Shown here: positions 26,690 to 37,418 of the stretch, piece after piece | Layout: every line of letters starts with the position of its first letter | Position numbering within the stretch: the first letter of the stretch is position 1 | Assembly (NCBI GenBank): GCA_003255025.1 | Contig: QANY01004083.1 | Coordinates: forward strand, 32,182 to 96,181 | From: Datisca glomerata | Taxonomy: Eukaryota; Streptophyta; Magnoliopsida; Cucurbitales; Datiscaceae | DNA length: 64,000 bases | Direction of reading: 5' to 3' | The notes under the pieces: generated by a model | Told to the model about the DNA's origin: nothing | Databases searched by the model: none | Seen by the model: the letters and a program-made list of their open reading frames with translations, nothing else | Made by a program: the position numbers and the translations under genes

Positions 26690-27357
26690 GCCCACATACT
26701 CTCATTTAACCACTCTTTCTTTCTCACCACTATCTCTTTCTCTCTAACTCTCTCTCTTTCTTTCACACACTCTCTCCCTCTCACTCACACACACTCTCTC
26801 TAACTCTCTCTCTTTCCCTCTCTCTCTCACTCACTCTCTCTCTCTCTCTCTCACTCACCCACTCTCTCTCTCCCTCTGACTCACTCTCACCCTCTCTGTC
26901 ACGTATTCTCACTATCTCTCTCTCACTCTCACACTCACTCAATGTCTCTCTCTCTCCCGCTCATCTAACTCTCTCTCTCACTCACCCTCTCTCTCTCCCT
27001 CTCACTCACTCTCACCCTCTCTTTCACGCATTCTCACTCTCTCTCTCACTCACTCTCTTACTCACTCACTCTCTTTCTCTCTCTCTCACTCGCTCCCACA
27101 CTCACACAATGTCTCTCTCTCTCCTTTTCACTCACTCTCTCAATTCCACTCTCTCAATTCCACTCTCTCTCTCTCACACCCACACACTCACTCACTTTCT
27201 ATATGTCTCTCACTTTTCCTCACTCACTCCCACCCTCTGTCACTCATTCTCAATCTCTCTCACTCACTCGCACACTCACTCAGTTTCTCTTTCTCTCTGC
27301 CTCCTACTCTCTCTCTCACTAACTTTCTATTTCTCTCTAAATCTCTCTCTCTCTTTT

Positions 27358-27391
<34 letters not shown>

Positions 27392-28218
27392 TCTCTTTCT
27401 CTCTCTGTCTCTCTCACTCTCTCTCTGACTCGCACTCACACTCACACACTATCTTTCTCTCCCCCCTCTCACCCCCTCCCTCTCTCTCTCACTCACTTTC
27501 TCTTTCTCTCTAACTCTCTTATTCTCACTCAATCACTCTCTCACTCACCCTCTCCCTCTATCCCTCTATCTCTGTGTCTCCCTCATTCTCTCCCTCTCTC
27601 ATTCATTCTCACACTCTCTCTCACTCCCTCTCAAACTCTCTCTCTCACTCACTCTCACACTCACTCATTGTCTCCCTCTCTCTCCCTCTCAATCTCTCAA
27701 TCTCTTTGCCTCCAACTCTCTCTCCCTCACTCACTTTCTCGTTCTCTCTAAATCTCTCTCTCTGACTCACTCATTCTCCCTCACTTCCTTTCTCGCTCTC
27801 CCTCTCTCTCCCTCTCTCTATCTCTCTCACACACTAACTCACTCGGTCTGTGTCTCTCTCACTCACTCTCACTCTATCTCCCCCTCACTTTCTCACTCTC
27901 CCCCTCTCTCTCCCTCTCACTCACTCTCACTCTCTCACTCTCACTCACTTGCACATTCAGACATGCTCCCTCTCTCTCGCTCACACACTCACACACACTC
28001 CCTCTTACTCACTAACTCTCTCTCTCTCACTCTCCCTCACTCACTCTCTCTCTACCTCTCTTTCACTCTCTCTCTCACCCACACTCTCTCTCTCTCTCTC
28101 TCACTCACTCAATCATTCTCTCTCACACCCTCTCTCTCGTTCTCACTCACACTCTCTCTCACTCTATCTCTCTCTCTCACTCACTCACTCTCTCTCTCAG
28201 TCTCACTCACTCTCTCTC
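26690..28218 (+). repeat. Block B, copy 2, starting at the N
   Basis: Begins GCCCACATACTCTCATTTAA, matching 21294 at a constant offset of 5396 through 27109, and stays alignable until CAGTCTCACTCACTC (about 22815 and 28213). Differences are isolated substitutions (for example ACTCACTTTC against ACTCTCTTTC near 27190) and CT-run lengths. It lacks the part of block B upstream of 21294. Confidence 0.9.
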
Positions 28219-28288
28219 AATCTCTCACACCCACTCATTCTAAGTCTCTTTCTATCTCTCTCACTAATTTACTAACAATCACACACAC

Positions 28289-28331
<43 letters not shown>

Positions 28332-29814
28332 CTCTTTCTCTTTCTCTCACTCTCTCGCACTGACTCTCTCTCTCACTCGTTCTCACACTCACTCACTATC
28401 TCTCTTTCCCCCCTCTCTCCCCCTCCCTCTCTCTTTTTCTCACTCTCTCTTGCTCACCCACAGACTCTCTCTCTCTCTCACTCACCCACCCTCTCTCTCT
28501 CACTCACTCACAATCTCTCTCTCTCACACTCACTCACTCTCTCGCTCACACTCTCTCTCACTCACCCTCTCTCTCCCTCTCACTGACTCTCACCCTCTCT
28601 CTCACTCATTCGCACACTCTCTCTTACTAACTCTCACACTCAGTCACGCACTGACTCTCTCCCATACTCGCTCTCACAATGGCTCATTGTCTCTCTCCCT
28701 CTTACTCTCACTCTCTCTCCTGTCTCTATCTCTCACTTGCTCTTTCCCTCTTTCACACATACTCTCTCTCCTTCTCTCTCTCCCTCCCTCTCTCTCTCTC
28801 TTTCTTTCACATAATCTCTCCCTCTCACTCATCTCACTCTCTCACTCTCACTCGCTCACACACTCACACAATGTCTCTCTTTCTCTCTCTCTCGCTCGTA
28901 CACTCACACACTCTCTCTCTTAATCGTGCACTCACTCCCTCTCTCTTCCTGATACACTCTCTCTGTCTCTCTCTCTCTCACCCACTCTCTCTCTCACTAG
29001 CCCATTCTTTCTCTCTCACCCACTCTCCCTCTATCTATCTCTCTTTCTTTCACTCTCTCTCTCCCTCTCACTCACTCTCACTCTCTCACTCTCACTCGCT
29101 CGCACTCTGACACATTCTCTCTCCCTCCCCCTCTCTCCCTCATACTCACGCACTCTCTCTCTCTCAATCTCTCTCTTTCTCTCGCACTCACACTCTCTCA
29201 CTCATTTTTTCTCTCTTTCACACTCTCTCTCTGCTTCTCCCTCTCCCTCCCTCTCTCACTCTCTTTCTTTCACACACTCTCTCCCTCTAACTCATCTCAC
29301 TCTCCCTCACTCTCTCTCACTCTCTCTCTCTCCCTCTCACTCACTCCCACTCTCTCACTCTCACTTTCTCGCACACTCAGACATTCTCTCTCTTTCTCGC
29401 TTGCACACACTCTCTCTTACTCCCTCACTAACTCACTCACTCTCTCTCTCTCACTCTATCTCTCTCTCACACTCACTCTCTCACTCTCTCTCCTACTCTC
29501 TATTCCACTCTCTCTCTCACTCTCTCACTCTCACTTACTCTCTTTCACACACACACACGCGCTCTCTCTCTCCTTCTCTCACTCTCTTTCTTTCACGTTC
29601 CGTCTCCCTCCCACCCATCTCACTCCCTCACTCTCGCACCCTCCCTTTCTCTCTCTCCCTCTCACTCACTTCCACTCTGTCACTCTCACTCGCTCGCACA
29701 CCTAGAAATTCTCTCTCGCTCTCTCGCTCGCACACTCACACACTCTCTCTCTTACCCACTCACTCACTCTCTCTCTTACCCACTCACTCACTTTGTCTCT
29801 CCCTCACTTTCTCT
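28219..29814 (+). repeat. CT array containing block D, copy 1
   Basis: Starts with a box variant and a long CA tract. The stretch 28430-28900 is block D: CTCACCCACAGACTC, CACGCACTGACTC, CCCATACTCGCTCTC and CACAATG. Related copies lie at 31870-32300 and 33830-34280. The remainder (28900-29814) has CGCTCGCACACTCACAC words. No gene is seen. Confidence 0.75.
28280..28328 (+). repeat. (CA)n microsatellite with one CG interruption
   Basis: A 49-base CA tract with one G at 28293. Just upstream is TAACAATCA (about 28273), the word that marks the family beyond 36 kb and is otherwise not seen this early. Confidence 0.9.
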
Positions 29815-30369
29815 CTCTCTTTATCTCTCTTTCTGTCTCTCTCTCACCCTGCACTCACTTTCTCTCTCTCTCACTCTCTCTCTCTCTCACTCACTCGCTC
29901 TCTTAATCTCTCACACCCACTCTCTCTCTGTCTCTTTCTTTCTGTCCTTCATTTTCTCTCCTTCTGTCTCTCTCCCACTCACTCACCCACATAAACAAAA
30001 ACACACACTCTCACTCTCTTTCTCTGTCTCTCTCTCTCTCACTTTCCCTCTCTCCCGCACTGACTCTCTCTAACTCGCCCACATACTCTCATTAAACCAC
30101 TCTTTCTCTCTCACTCACTATCTCTTTCTCTCTAACGCTCTCTCTCTCTCACTCACACACTCTCTCTCTCTCACTCAACCTCTCTCTCCCTCTCACTCAC
30201 TATCACCCTTTCTCTAACTCATTCTCACTCACTCTCACACTCACTCACTGTCTCTCTCTCCCTCTCAGTTACACTCTCTCTCTCTCTTTCACTCGCTCCC
30301 ATACTCACACAATGTCTCTCTCTGTACTTTTCACTCACTCTCTCAATCCATCTCTCTCTCTCTCACTTA

Positions 30370-30400
<31 letters not shown>

Positions 30401-31120
30401 TCTCTTTCTATCTCTCTCTCACTTTTCCTCACTCACTCTCACCCTCTCTCACTCATTCTCACTCTCTCTCTCACTCACTCGCACACTCACTCACTATCTC
30501 TTTCTCTCTCCCTCACAATCTCTCTGCCTCCCACTCTCTCTCTCACTCACTATCACTTTCTCCCTAAATCTTTCTCTCTTTTTGTCTCTCTCTCACTCAC
30601 TCCCTCACACACACACACACACTCTCTCTCTCCTTCTCTCTCTATCTCTCTCTCACTCTCTCTCTAACTCGCACTCACACTCACACACTATCTTTCTCTC
30701 CCCCTCTGCCCCCTTCCTCTTTCTCTCACTCACTCTCTCTTTCTCTCTAACTCTCTTATTCTCACTCAATCACTCTCTTTCTCACTCACTCTCTCACTCT
30801 CTCCCTCCCTCCCTCTCTCTGTCTCACTCACTCTCTCACTTTCCCACTCTCTCTCACTCCCTCTCACTTACTCTCACCCACTCTCTCATTCATTCTCACA
30901 CACTCTCACGAACTCTCACACTCACTCATTTTCTCCCACTCACCCCCCCACACTCTCTCTCTCGCCCTCCGTCCCTCCCTCTCACTTTCACTCTTTCTTT
31001 CACTCTCTCTCTCTCTCACATTCACTATCACACTCTTACTCTCTCTCGCTCGCACACTCACACATTGTCTCTCTGTCACTCACTCTCTCTTTTTCACAGA
31101 CACTCTCTCTCTTTCTCTCT
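29815..31120 (+). repeat. Block B, copy 3 (diverged)
   Basis: Opens with one unit related to the 114-bp minisatellite, then a TTAATCTCTCACACCCAC box (about 29911), CACATACTCTCATTAAACCA (about 30080) and CACACAATGTCTCTC (about 30307, against 21708: offset about 8.6 kb). More diverged from copy 1 than copy 2 is. No gene is seen. Confidence 0.75.
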
Positions 31121-31125
31121 TCCTT

Positions 31126-31716
31126 CGTCCCTCCCTCTCACTTTCTCTCTTTCTTTCACATTCCCTCTTCGTCTCATTCACTCTCACTCTCTTACTCTCA
31201 CTCGCTTGCACACTCACACATTCTCTCTCTTTCTCTCTCGCTCGCTCGCACACTCACACACACTCTGTCTGGCTCTATCTCTCTCCCTCTCTCTCACACC
31301 CCCCACTCTCTCTCTCGCCCTTACTCATTCTCTTTCTCACTCACTCTCTCTCACTCTATCTCTCTCTCTCCTACTCTCTCCCTCTCTCCCTCTCTCTCTT
31401 ACTCACTCTCTCTCTCTCCCTTTTACTCTCTCTTAATCTCTAACACCCACTTACTCTCTCTCACTCTTTCTCACTGTCTTTCTCTTTCTCTCTTTATGTC
31501 TCTCTCTCACTCACTCTCTTTCTGTCTCTCCAACACACACACACACACACACACACTCTCTCGCACTCACACTCTTTCTCACTCACTCTTTCTCTCTTTC
31601 ACACACTCTCTCTCCTTCTCTCTCTATCCCTCCTTCTCTCACTCTCTTTCTTTCACACTCTCTCTCCCTCTCACTCATCTCACTCTCTTTCACTCTCAAT
31701 CGCTCGCACACTCACG
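31126..31716 (+). repeat. Block C, copy 2
   Basis: A near-identical repeat of 22825-23420: CACATTCCCTCTTCGTC, CTGTCTGGCTCTATC, a TTAATCTCTAACACCCAC box (about 31431), TTTATGTCTCTC (31495) and CAATCGCTCGCACACTC (about 31697). The copies part at ACTCACRCACA. Confidence 0.85.
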
Positions 31717-32298
31717 CACAGTCTCTCTCTCTCTCACTCACTCACCCATAGACATTCCCACTCTTTCTCTCTCTCTCCCTCCCTCCATCTCTCTATCTCT
31801 CTTTCTTTCTCTCTCTCTTCCCCTCTCACTCACACTCACTCTCTCCCTCACTCGCTCACACACACACATTCTCTCTCTCACCCTCTCTCGCTCACCCACA
31901 GACTCTCTCTCTCACTCACCTAATCTCTCTCTCTCTCACTCACTCACTCTCTCACTCTCTCACACTCTCTCTCACTCACCCTCTCTCTCACTCTCACTAA
32001 CTCTGACCCTCTTTCTCACTCATACACACTCTCTCTCTTACTAACTCTTACACTCACTCACGCACTGACTCTCTCCCATACTCGCTCTCACAATGACTCT
32101 CTGTCTCTCTCCCTCTCACTTACTCTCACCCTCTCTCCTGTCTCTCTCTCTTACTCACTCTTTCTCTTTTTCACAGACACTTTTTCTCCTTCTCTCTCTC
32201 CCTCCCTCCCTCCCTTTCACTTTCTCTCTTTCTTTCAAACTCTCTCTCTCTTTCATTCACTCTCACTCGCTTACTCTAAGTCGCTCGCACACTCACAC
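31717..32298 (+). repeat. Block D, copy 2
   Basis: CTCACCCACAGACTC (about 31893), CTTACTAACTCTTACACTC and CACGCACTGACTC (about 32060) in the same order as in 28430-28900 and 33830-34280, followed by CACAATGACTC and CCTGTCTCTC. No gene is seen. Confidence 0.75.
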
Positions 32299-33040
32299 GA
32301 TGTCTCTCTCTCTCTCATTCACTCTCACTCTCTGTCTTTCTCTCTCTCACCCCCACTCTCTCTCTCTCTCCCTCACTCTCCCTCTCCCTCTCACTTACTC
32401 TCACCCTCTCTCTCAATCATTCTCACACTCTCTCTCACTCACCCTCACATTCACCCACTGTCTCCCTCTCTCTCTCTGAATCTCTCTGCCTCCAACTCTC
32501 TCTCCCACTCCCTCATATCACTCTCTCACTCTCTCTCCCTCTCTCTTTCCCTCACACTCACTCCCACTCTCTCAATCTCACTTGCTCCCACACTCGGACA
32601 TTCTCTCTCTCTCGCTCGCACACTCACACACACTCTCTCTTACTCCCTAACTAACTCATTTTCTCTCTTTCTAACCATCTTTGTCGTTCTAACTCATTCT
32701 CTCTCTCACTCACCCTCTCTCACTCTCACTCACTCTCCCTCTCACTTTCCCTCTCTCCCACTAACTTTCCCTCTTTCTTTCACACACACTCTCTCTCCCT
32801 TTCATTCACTCTCACTCTCTGACTCTCACTCGCTCGCACACTCACACACTGTCTCTCTCTCTCATTCACTCTCACTCTCTATCTTTCTCTCTCTCTCTCA
32901 CCCCTATACTCTCTCTCTCCCTCTCACTTACTCTCACCCTCTCTCTCATTCATTCTCACTCCTTCTCCCACCCACTCTCACACTCACTCACTGTCTCCTT
33001 CTCTCTCCCTCTCAATCTCTCTGGCTACAACTCTGTGCCC
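32299..33040 (+). repeat. About 550-bp local duplication
   Basis: CATTCACTCTCACTCTCTRT, CACCCCYA, CTCACTTACTCTCACCC, ACTGTCTCC and AATCTCTCTG occur in that order at 32299-32515 and again at 32847-33040. The segment between (32516-32846) is CT array with CGCTCGCACACTCACAC words. Confidence 0.7.
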
Positions 33041-35649
33041 CTCACTCACTTTCACTTTCTCTCTAAACTCTCTCTCTCTCACTCAACCATTCTCTTTCTC
33101 TCTAAATCTCTCTCTTACTCACCCATTCTCTCTCTCACTCACTCTCTCACTCTCTCTTACTCATTCTCTCTCACTTCCTTTCTCTCTCTCCGTCTCTCTC
33201 ACTCTCTCTATCTCTCTCACGGACTGACTCACTCGGTCTCTGTCACTCTCATTCTCTCCCCCACACTCTTTCACTCTCTCTCCCTCTCCCTCCCTCTCAC
33301 TCCCTCTCACTCTCTCATTCTCACTCGCTTGCACACTCAGACATTCTCTCTCTCTCTCTCTCTCTCGCTCGCACACTCACACACACACACACTCTCTTAT
33401 TCACTCACTTACTCTCTCTCTATCTCTCCCTCACTCACTCTCACACCCCTAATCACTCTCTCTCCCACTCACTCATTCTCTCTCCCTCACCCTCTCTCTC
33501 ATTCTCCCTCACTCTCTTTCTCACTCTATCTCTCTCTCTTTTTACTCTAACTCTCTCTCTCACTCACTCATGCTCTCTCTCTCACTCACCCTCTCTCTTA
33601 ATCTCTCACACACTCATTCTCTGTCTATTTCTATCTCTCTCTCACTCAATCACTAACATACACACAAACACACACTCTCGCTCTCTTTCTTTCTCTCTGT
33701 CTCTGTCTCTTTCTCTCCCTCTCTCGCACTGACTCTCTCTCACACACTCGCTCTCACACTCACTCACTATCCCTTTTTCCCCCTCTCTCTCCCCCTTCCT
33801 CTCTCTTTCTCACTCTCTCTCACTCTCTCTCGCTCACCCACAGACTCTCTCTCTCAGTCACCTAATCTCTCTCTCTCTCACTCACCCAATCTCTCTCTCT
33901 CACTCACTCTCTCTCACTCACTCTCTCTCAGTTACTCTCTCACTCTCTTACTCTCGCTCTCTCACTCACCCTCTCTCTCCCACTCACTAACTCTCACCCT
34001 CTCTCTCACTCATTAGCACTCTCTCTCTTACTAACTCCCACACTCACTCACGCACTGACTCGCTCTCACAATGACTCACTGTCTCTCTCCCTCTCACTCA
34101 CTTTCACCCTTTCTCCTATCTCTCTCTCCCACTCACTCTTTCTCTTTTTCACAAACACTTTCTCTCCTTCCCTCTCCCTCCCTCCCTCCCACTCTATTTC
34201 TCTCTTTCTTTCAAACTCTCTCTCCCTCTCATTCACTCTCACTCTTTTACTCTCACTCGCTCGCACACTCACACACTGTCTCTGTCTCTCTCTCTCACTC
34301 TATTTCTCTCTCTCTATCAGCCCTCACTCATTCTCTCACTCTATTTCTCTCTCTCTATCAGCCCTCACACTCTCTCTCACTCACTCTCTCTCTCTCGCCC
34401 TCACTCATTCTCTCACTCTCACCCCCCTTTCGCTCTCTCTCACTCACTCTCTCTCTCACACTCTCTCTCTTCTACTCTCTCTGCCTCTCTCTCTCACTCA
34501 CTCTCTTTCTCTCTCTCACTCACTCACACAAAAAAACTCTCTCTATCTCACTCTCTCTCTCTCTCGCACTCACACTCTCTCTCACTCTTTCTCTCTTTCA
34601 CACCCAATGTCTCTCTTTCTCTCTCTTTCTCCCTCTCTTTCTTTTACACTCTCTCTCCCTCTCACTCATCTCACTCTCTCTCCCTCTCACTCACTCCCAC
34701 TCTCACACTCTCACTTACTCACACAATCTCTCTCTTACTCCCTCACTAATTCATTTTCTCTCTCTCTCTCACCGTCTTTATCGTTCTCACTCACTCGCTC
34801 TCTCACACTCTATCTCTCTCTCTCTCTCACTCACTTACTTTCTCTAACTCTTACCCACTCTCTCTATCTCTCTTAATCTCTCAAACCCACTCCCACTCTG
34901 TCTCTTTCCGTCTCTCCCACTCACATACTCACATACACATAAACACACACTCTCACTCTCTCTCTGCCTCTCTCTCTAACTTTCCCTCCCTCCCTTTAAC
35001 TTTCTCTATTTCTTTCACACTCTCTCTCTCCCTCACTTACTTTCCCTCTTTATCTCTCTTTATCTCTCTTTCTCTCTCTCTCTCTCACTCACTCTCTCTA
35101 TCTCTGTCTCTCTCCCACTCACTCACCACATCCACACAAACACAAACTCTCGCTCTCTCTGTCTCTCTCTCTCTTGCACTGACTCTCTCTCTCACTCGCT
35201 CTCACTCTCACTCACTATCTCTCTCCCCCATCTCTCTCCCTCTTCCTCTCTCTATCTCTCTCACTCTCTCTCACTCACCCACATATTGTCACTCACCCAC
35301 TCTTTCTCTCTCACTCACTTTCTCTCTCACTCACTTTCTCTTTCTCTCTAACTCTCTTTCTCTCTAACTCTCTTTCTCTCTAACTCTCTTTCTCTCACTC
35401 ACTCTCTCTCACTCACACTCACACTTTCTCTCACCTAACTATCTCTTTCTCTCTCTCATTCACTCACTCACTCTCCCTCTTACTCACTCTCTCACTCTCC
35501 CTCTCACTAACTCTCACACTCTCTCACTCTCCCACTCACTCACTCTCTCACTCTGTCTCACTCACTCTAACCCCCACTTACAATCTTTTTCTCTCCTTCT
35601 CTCTCTCCCTCCCTCCCTCTCCCTCTCTCTTGCACTCTCTCTCCCACTC
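33041..35649 (+). repeat. Degenerate CT array, end of the TTAATCT-box family
   Basis: Contains block D copy 3 (33830-34280) and the last clear TTAATCTCTC boxes (about 33597 and 34872). After that the box is not recognised again. The 34990-35600 part is simple CT/CACT sequence. No gene is seen. Confidence 0.7.
35350..35397 (+). repeat. 16-bp tandem, three units
   Basis: AACTCTCTTTCTCTCT starts at 35350, 35366 and 35382, exactly 16 bp apart. Confidence 0.9.
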
Positions 35650-36735
35650 TCACTCACCGCTCACTCTCTCTCTCGCTCTCTCATCCACTCACTTTCTCCC
35701 TCTATCTTAATCACACTCTCACACTCACTCTCTCCCCTCCTTTCTCCCTCCCTCCCTCCCCCTCATTCTCTCACTCACACACACACTCTCTCTCTCAATT
35801 TCTCTCTCTTTCTCTCTCTGTGTCTCACTCTCTCTCTCTTTTAATTTGTCTCTCTCTTTCTCTCTCTCCCACTCTCTCTTTCACACAAACACACACACAT
35901 ACACTCTGTCACTCACTCTTTCTCTCTCTAGCTCTCTCCCCCTCTCTCCTAGGGTTATCTCAATCACCATCTCACTCTCTCCCTATCCCTCTCTCACTCT
36001 CACACACTCTCTCTCTCACTCCCTCTAACAATCACTCTCTCTCTCCCTCCCTTCCCCTCTCTCTCTCTCACTACTCTCTGTCTCTCCCTAACTAACCCTT
36101 TCTCTCTCTCTCTCACTCACTCACTTTCCCTCTCTCTCTATTTCTCTCTATCTCACTCTCCCCCTTTCCCTCTCTCACTCTCTCTCTCTTTCCCCCTCAC
36201 TCTCCCGCTCTCTCCCCATCTCTCCCCTTCTCTCTCTCTCACTCACTCTCTCTGTCAATCTCTCTCTCTCATTCTCTCTTCTCTGTCACTCTAAAAATCA
36301 CTCTCTCTCTCTCTCACTCTCCTTCTTTCTCTCCCTCCCTCCCTCCCTCTCTCTCTCTTTCACTCAATCTCTATCTTACTCACTCACTCCCTCTCTTTCT
36401 TACTCACTCACGCTCTCTCTCTCCCTCACTCACTCTTTCTCGCTCTGTCATTCACTCTCTTTCTCTCACTCTCTCTCCCTCTCTCTCTCTCACTCACTCA
36501 GTCACTCACTCACTCATTCACTCACCGCTCACTCTCTCTCTCGCACTCTCATTCACTCACTTTCTCCCTCTATCTCATTCTCATTCTCACACTCAAACTC
36601 TCTCTCCTCGTTTCTCCCCCTCCCCCTCATTCTCTGTCACTCACACACACACACACACTCTCTAATTTTCTCTCTCTATGTCTCACTCTCTCTCTTTTAA
36701 TCTGTCTCTCTCTTTCTCTCTCTCCCACTTACTCT
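35650..36735 (+). repeat. Second-family repeat with 876-bp spaced copies
   Basis: CACTCACCGCTCACTC, CATTCACTCACTTTCTCCC and CTCTTTTAATYTGTCTCTC occur at 35650-35882 and 36528-36735, with a third copy at about 41450-41660. Between them 35920-35960 holds CTAGCTCTCTCCCCCTC and CTAGGGTTAT, and 36013-36305, marked by CTAACAATCA at both ends, recurs at about 43842-44120. No gene is seen. Confidence 0.75.
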
Positions 36736-37093
36736 CTCTCAATCACGCTCGAGTGTTTTTTTTTCTCTCTCTCTTACTCCCCCTCGCACACTCTCAATCT
36801 CTCCCTCTCCCTCGCCCCCTCTCTCTACACCTAACCCTCTCACACTCTCTCTCTCCCTCACTCTGTCACTCTCTGCCACTCCGTCCCCCTCTCTCTCCCC
36901 TTCGCTCTCTCTCTTTATTACTCACTCTCTTTCTCACACACTCACTTTGTTTCACTCTCTCTAACTCACTCTCACAATCTCTATCTCCATCACTTACTTT
37001 GTTTCTTTCCCTCTTCCCCTCTCTCTCTCACTCATTCTCTCTCTCCCCACTCTCTTTCACTCTCTCTCCCTTATTCTCTCCCCATCACTCTCT
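36736..37093 (+). repeat. CT array, left flank of the retrotransposon fragment
   Basis: Includes a T-rich spot (TGTTTTTTTTTC, about 36753) and a CTCACAATCTCTATCTCCAT stretch. The stretch 36945-37093 is paralogous to 39559-39705 (TTGTTTCACTCTCTC, TCCATCACTTACTTTGTTTC, CCCCATCACTCTCT). That gives an independent view of the insertion site without the insert. Confidence 0.85.
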
Positions 37094-37413
37094 GGCTACT
37101 AGCCTAGCATTGAATCTCTCCACATTCCCATCCGACATCTTTGTTTCTTATAGGTTCATTTACACCCTACAGTCTTAACCCCTTCAAGAGGATCAACAAG
37201 TTTCTAGACTCTGTTCGAGTACATCGAATGTATCTCAACGTTCATGGCTTCTAGCTATTGGTTTGGTTCAGGACTAGCCATGGCCTGTGAGTAGGACATA
37301 TGTTCATCATGATCCTTATCTCAGACTTTTGTTAATGCATCTCCATAAGACATGGCCTGTCAGGCTGTCTAAAGACCCTCCCACAATGTCGAGGCTCCAT
37401 AGGCTCTTGCCCC
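37094..37413 (-). mobile_element. Decayed Ty1/copia polyprotein fragment (integrase tail to RT start)
   Basis: The only complex sequence in the window, with all four bases balanced. On the - strand, 37397-37356 reads EPRHCGRVFRQPDR, which fits the basic motif at the end of copia integrase regions. From about 37320 a second frame reads through YSQAMASPEP to EAMNVEIHSMYSNRV (37251-37207) and KLVDPLEGVKTVGCK (37203-37159), as in the start of the copia-type reverse transcriptase domain. A third frame at 37132-37094 reads DGNVERFNARLVA, where the match stops at the repeat. Broken by stops at 37321-37323, 37255-37257, 37204-37206 and 37156-37158 and by two frame changes. It covers about 100 residues of a polyprotein that is normally over 1000, with no LTR, catalytic Asp box or RNase H. 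It cannot be functional. The family call rests on recognised motifs, not on a search. Confidence 0.85.
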
Positions 37414-37418
37414 GGCTA

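Noticed and set aside
36678..37178. + strand frame ending in the complex island
   Set aside because: It is satellite translation running into the antisense of the copia fragment, with no recognisable protein.
37279..37360. Direct repeat CATGGCCTGT at 37279 and 37351 in the island
   Set aside because: The two copies fall in different parts of the copia reading (the SQAM and QPDR regions) and extend no further. Chance is sufficient.
37099..37413. Terminal inverted repeats that would make the island a DNA transposon
   Set aside because: Only a weak AGCCTAG/ATAGGCT similarity can be found, and the protein motifs identify an internal copia segment.
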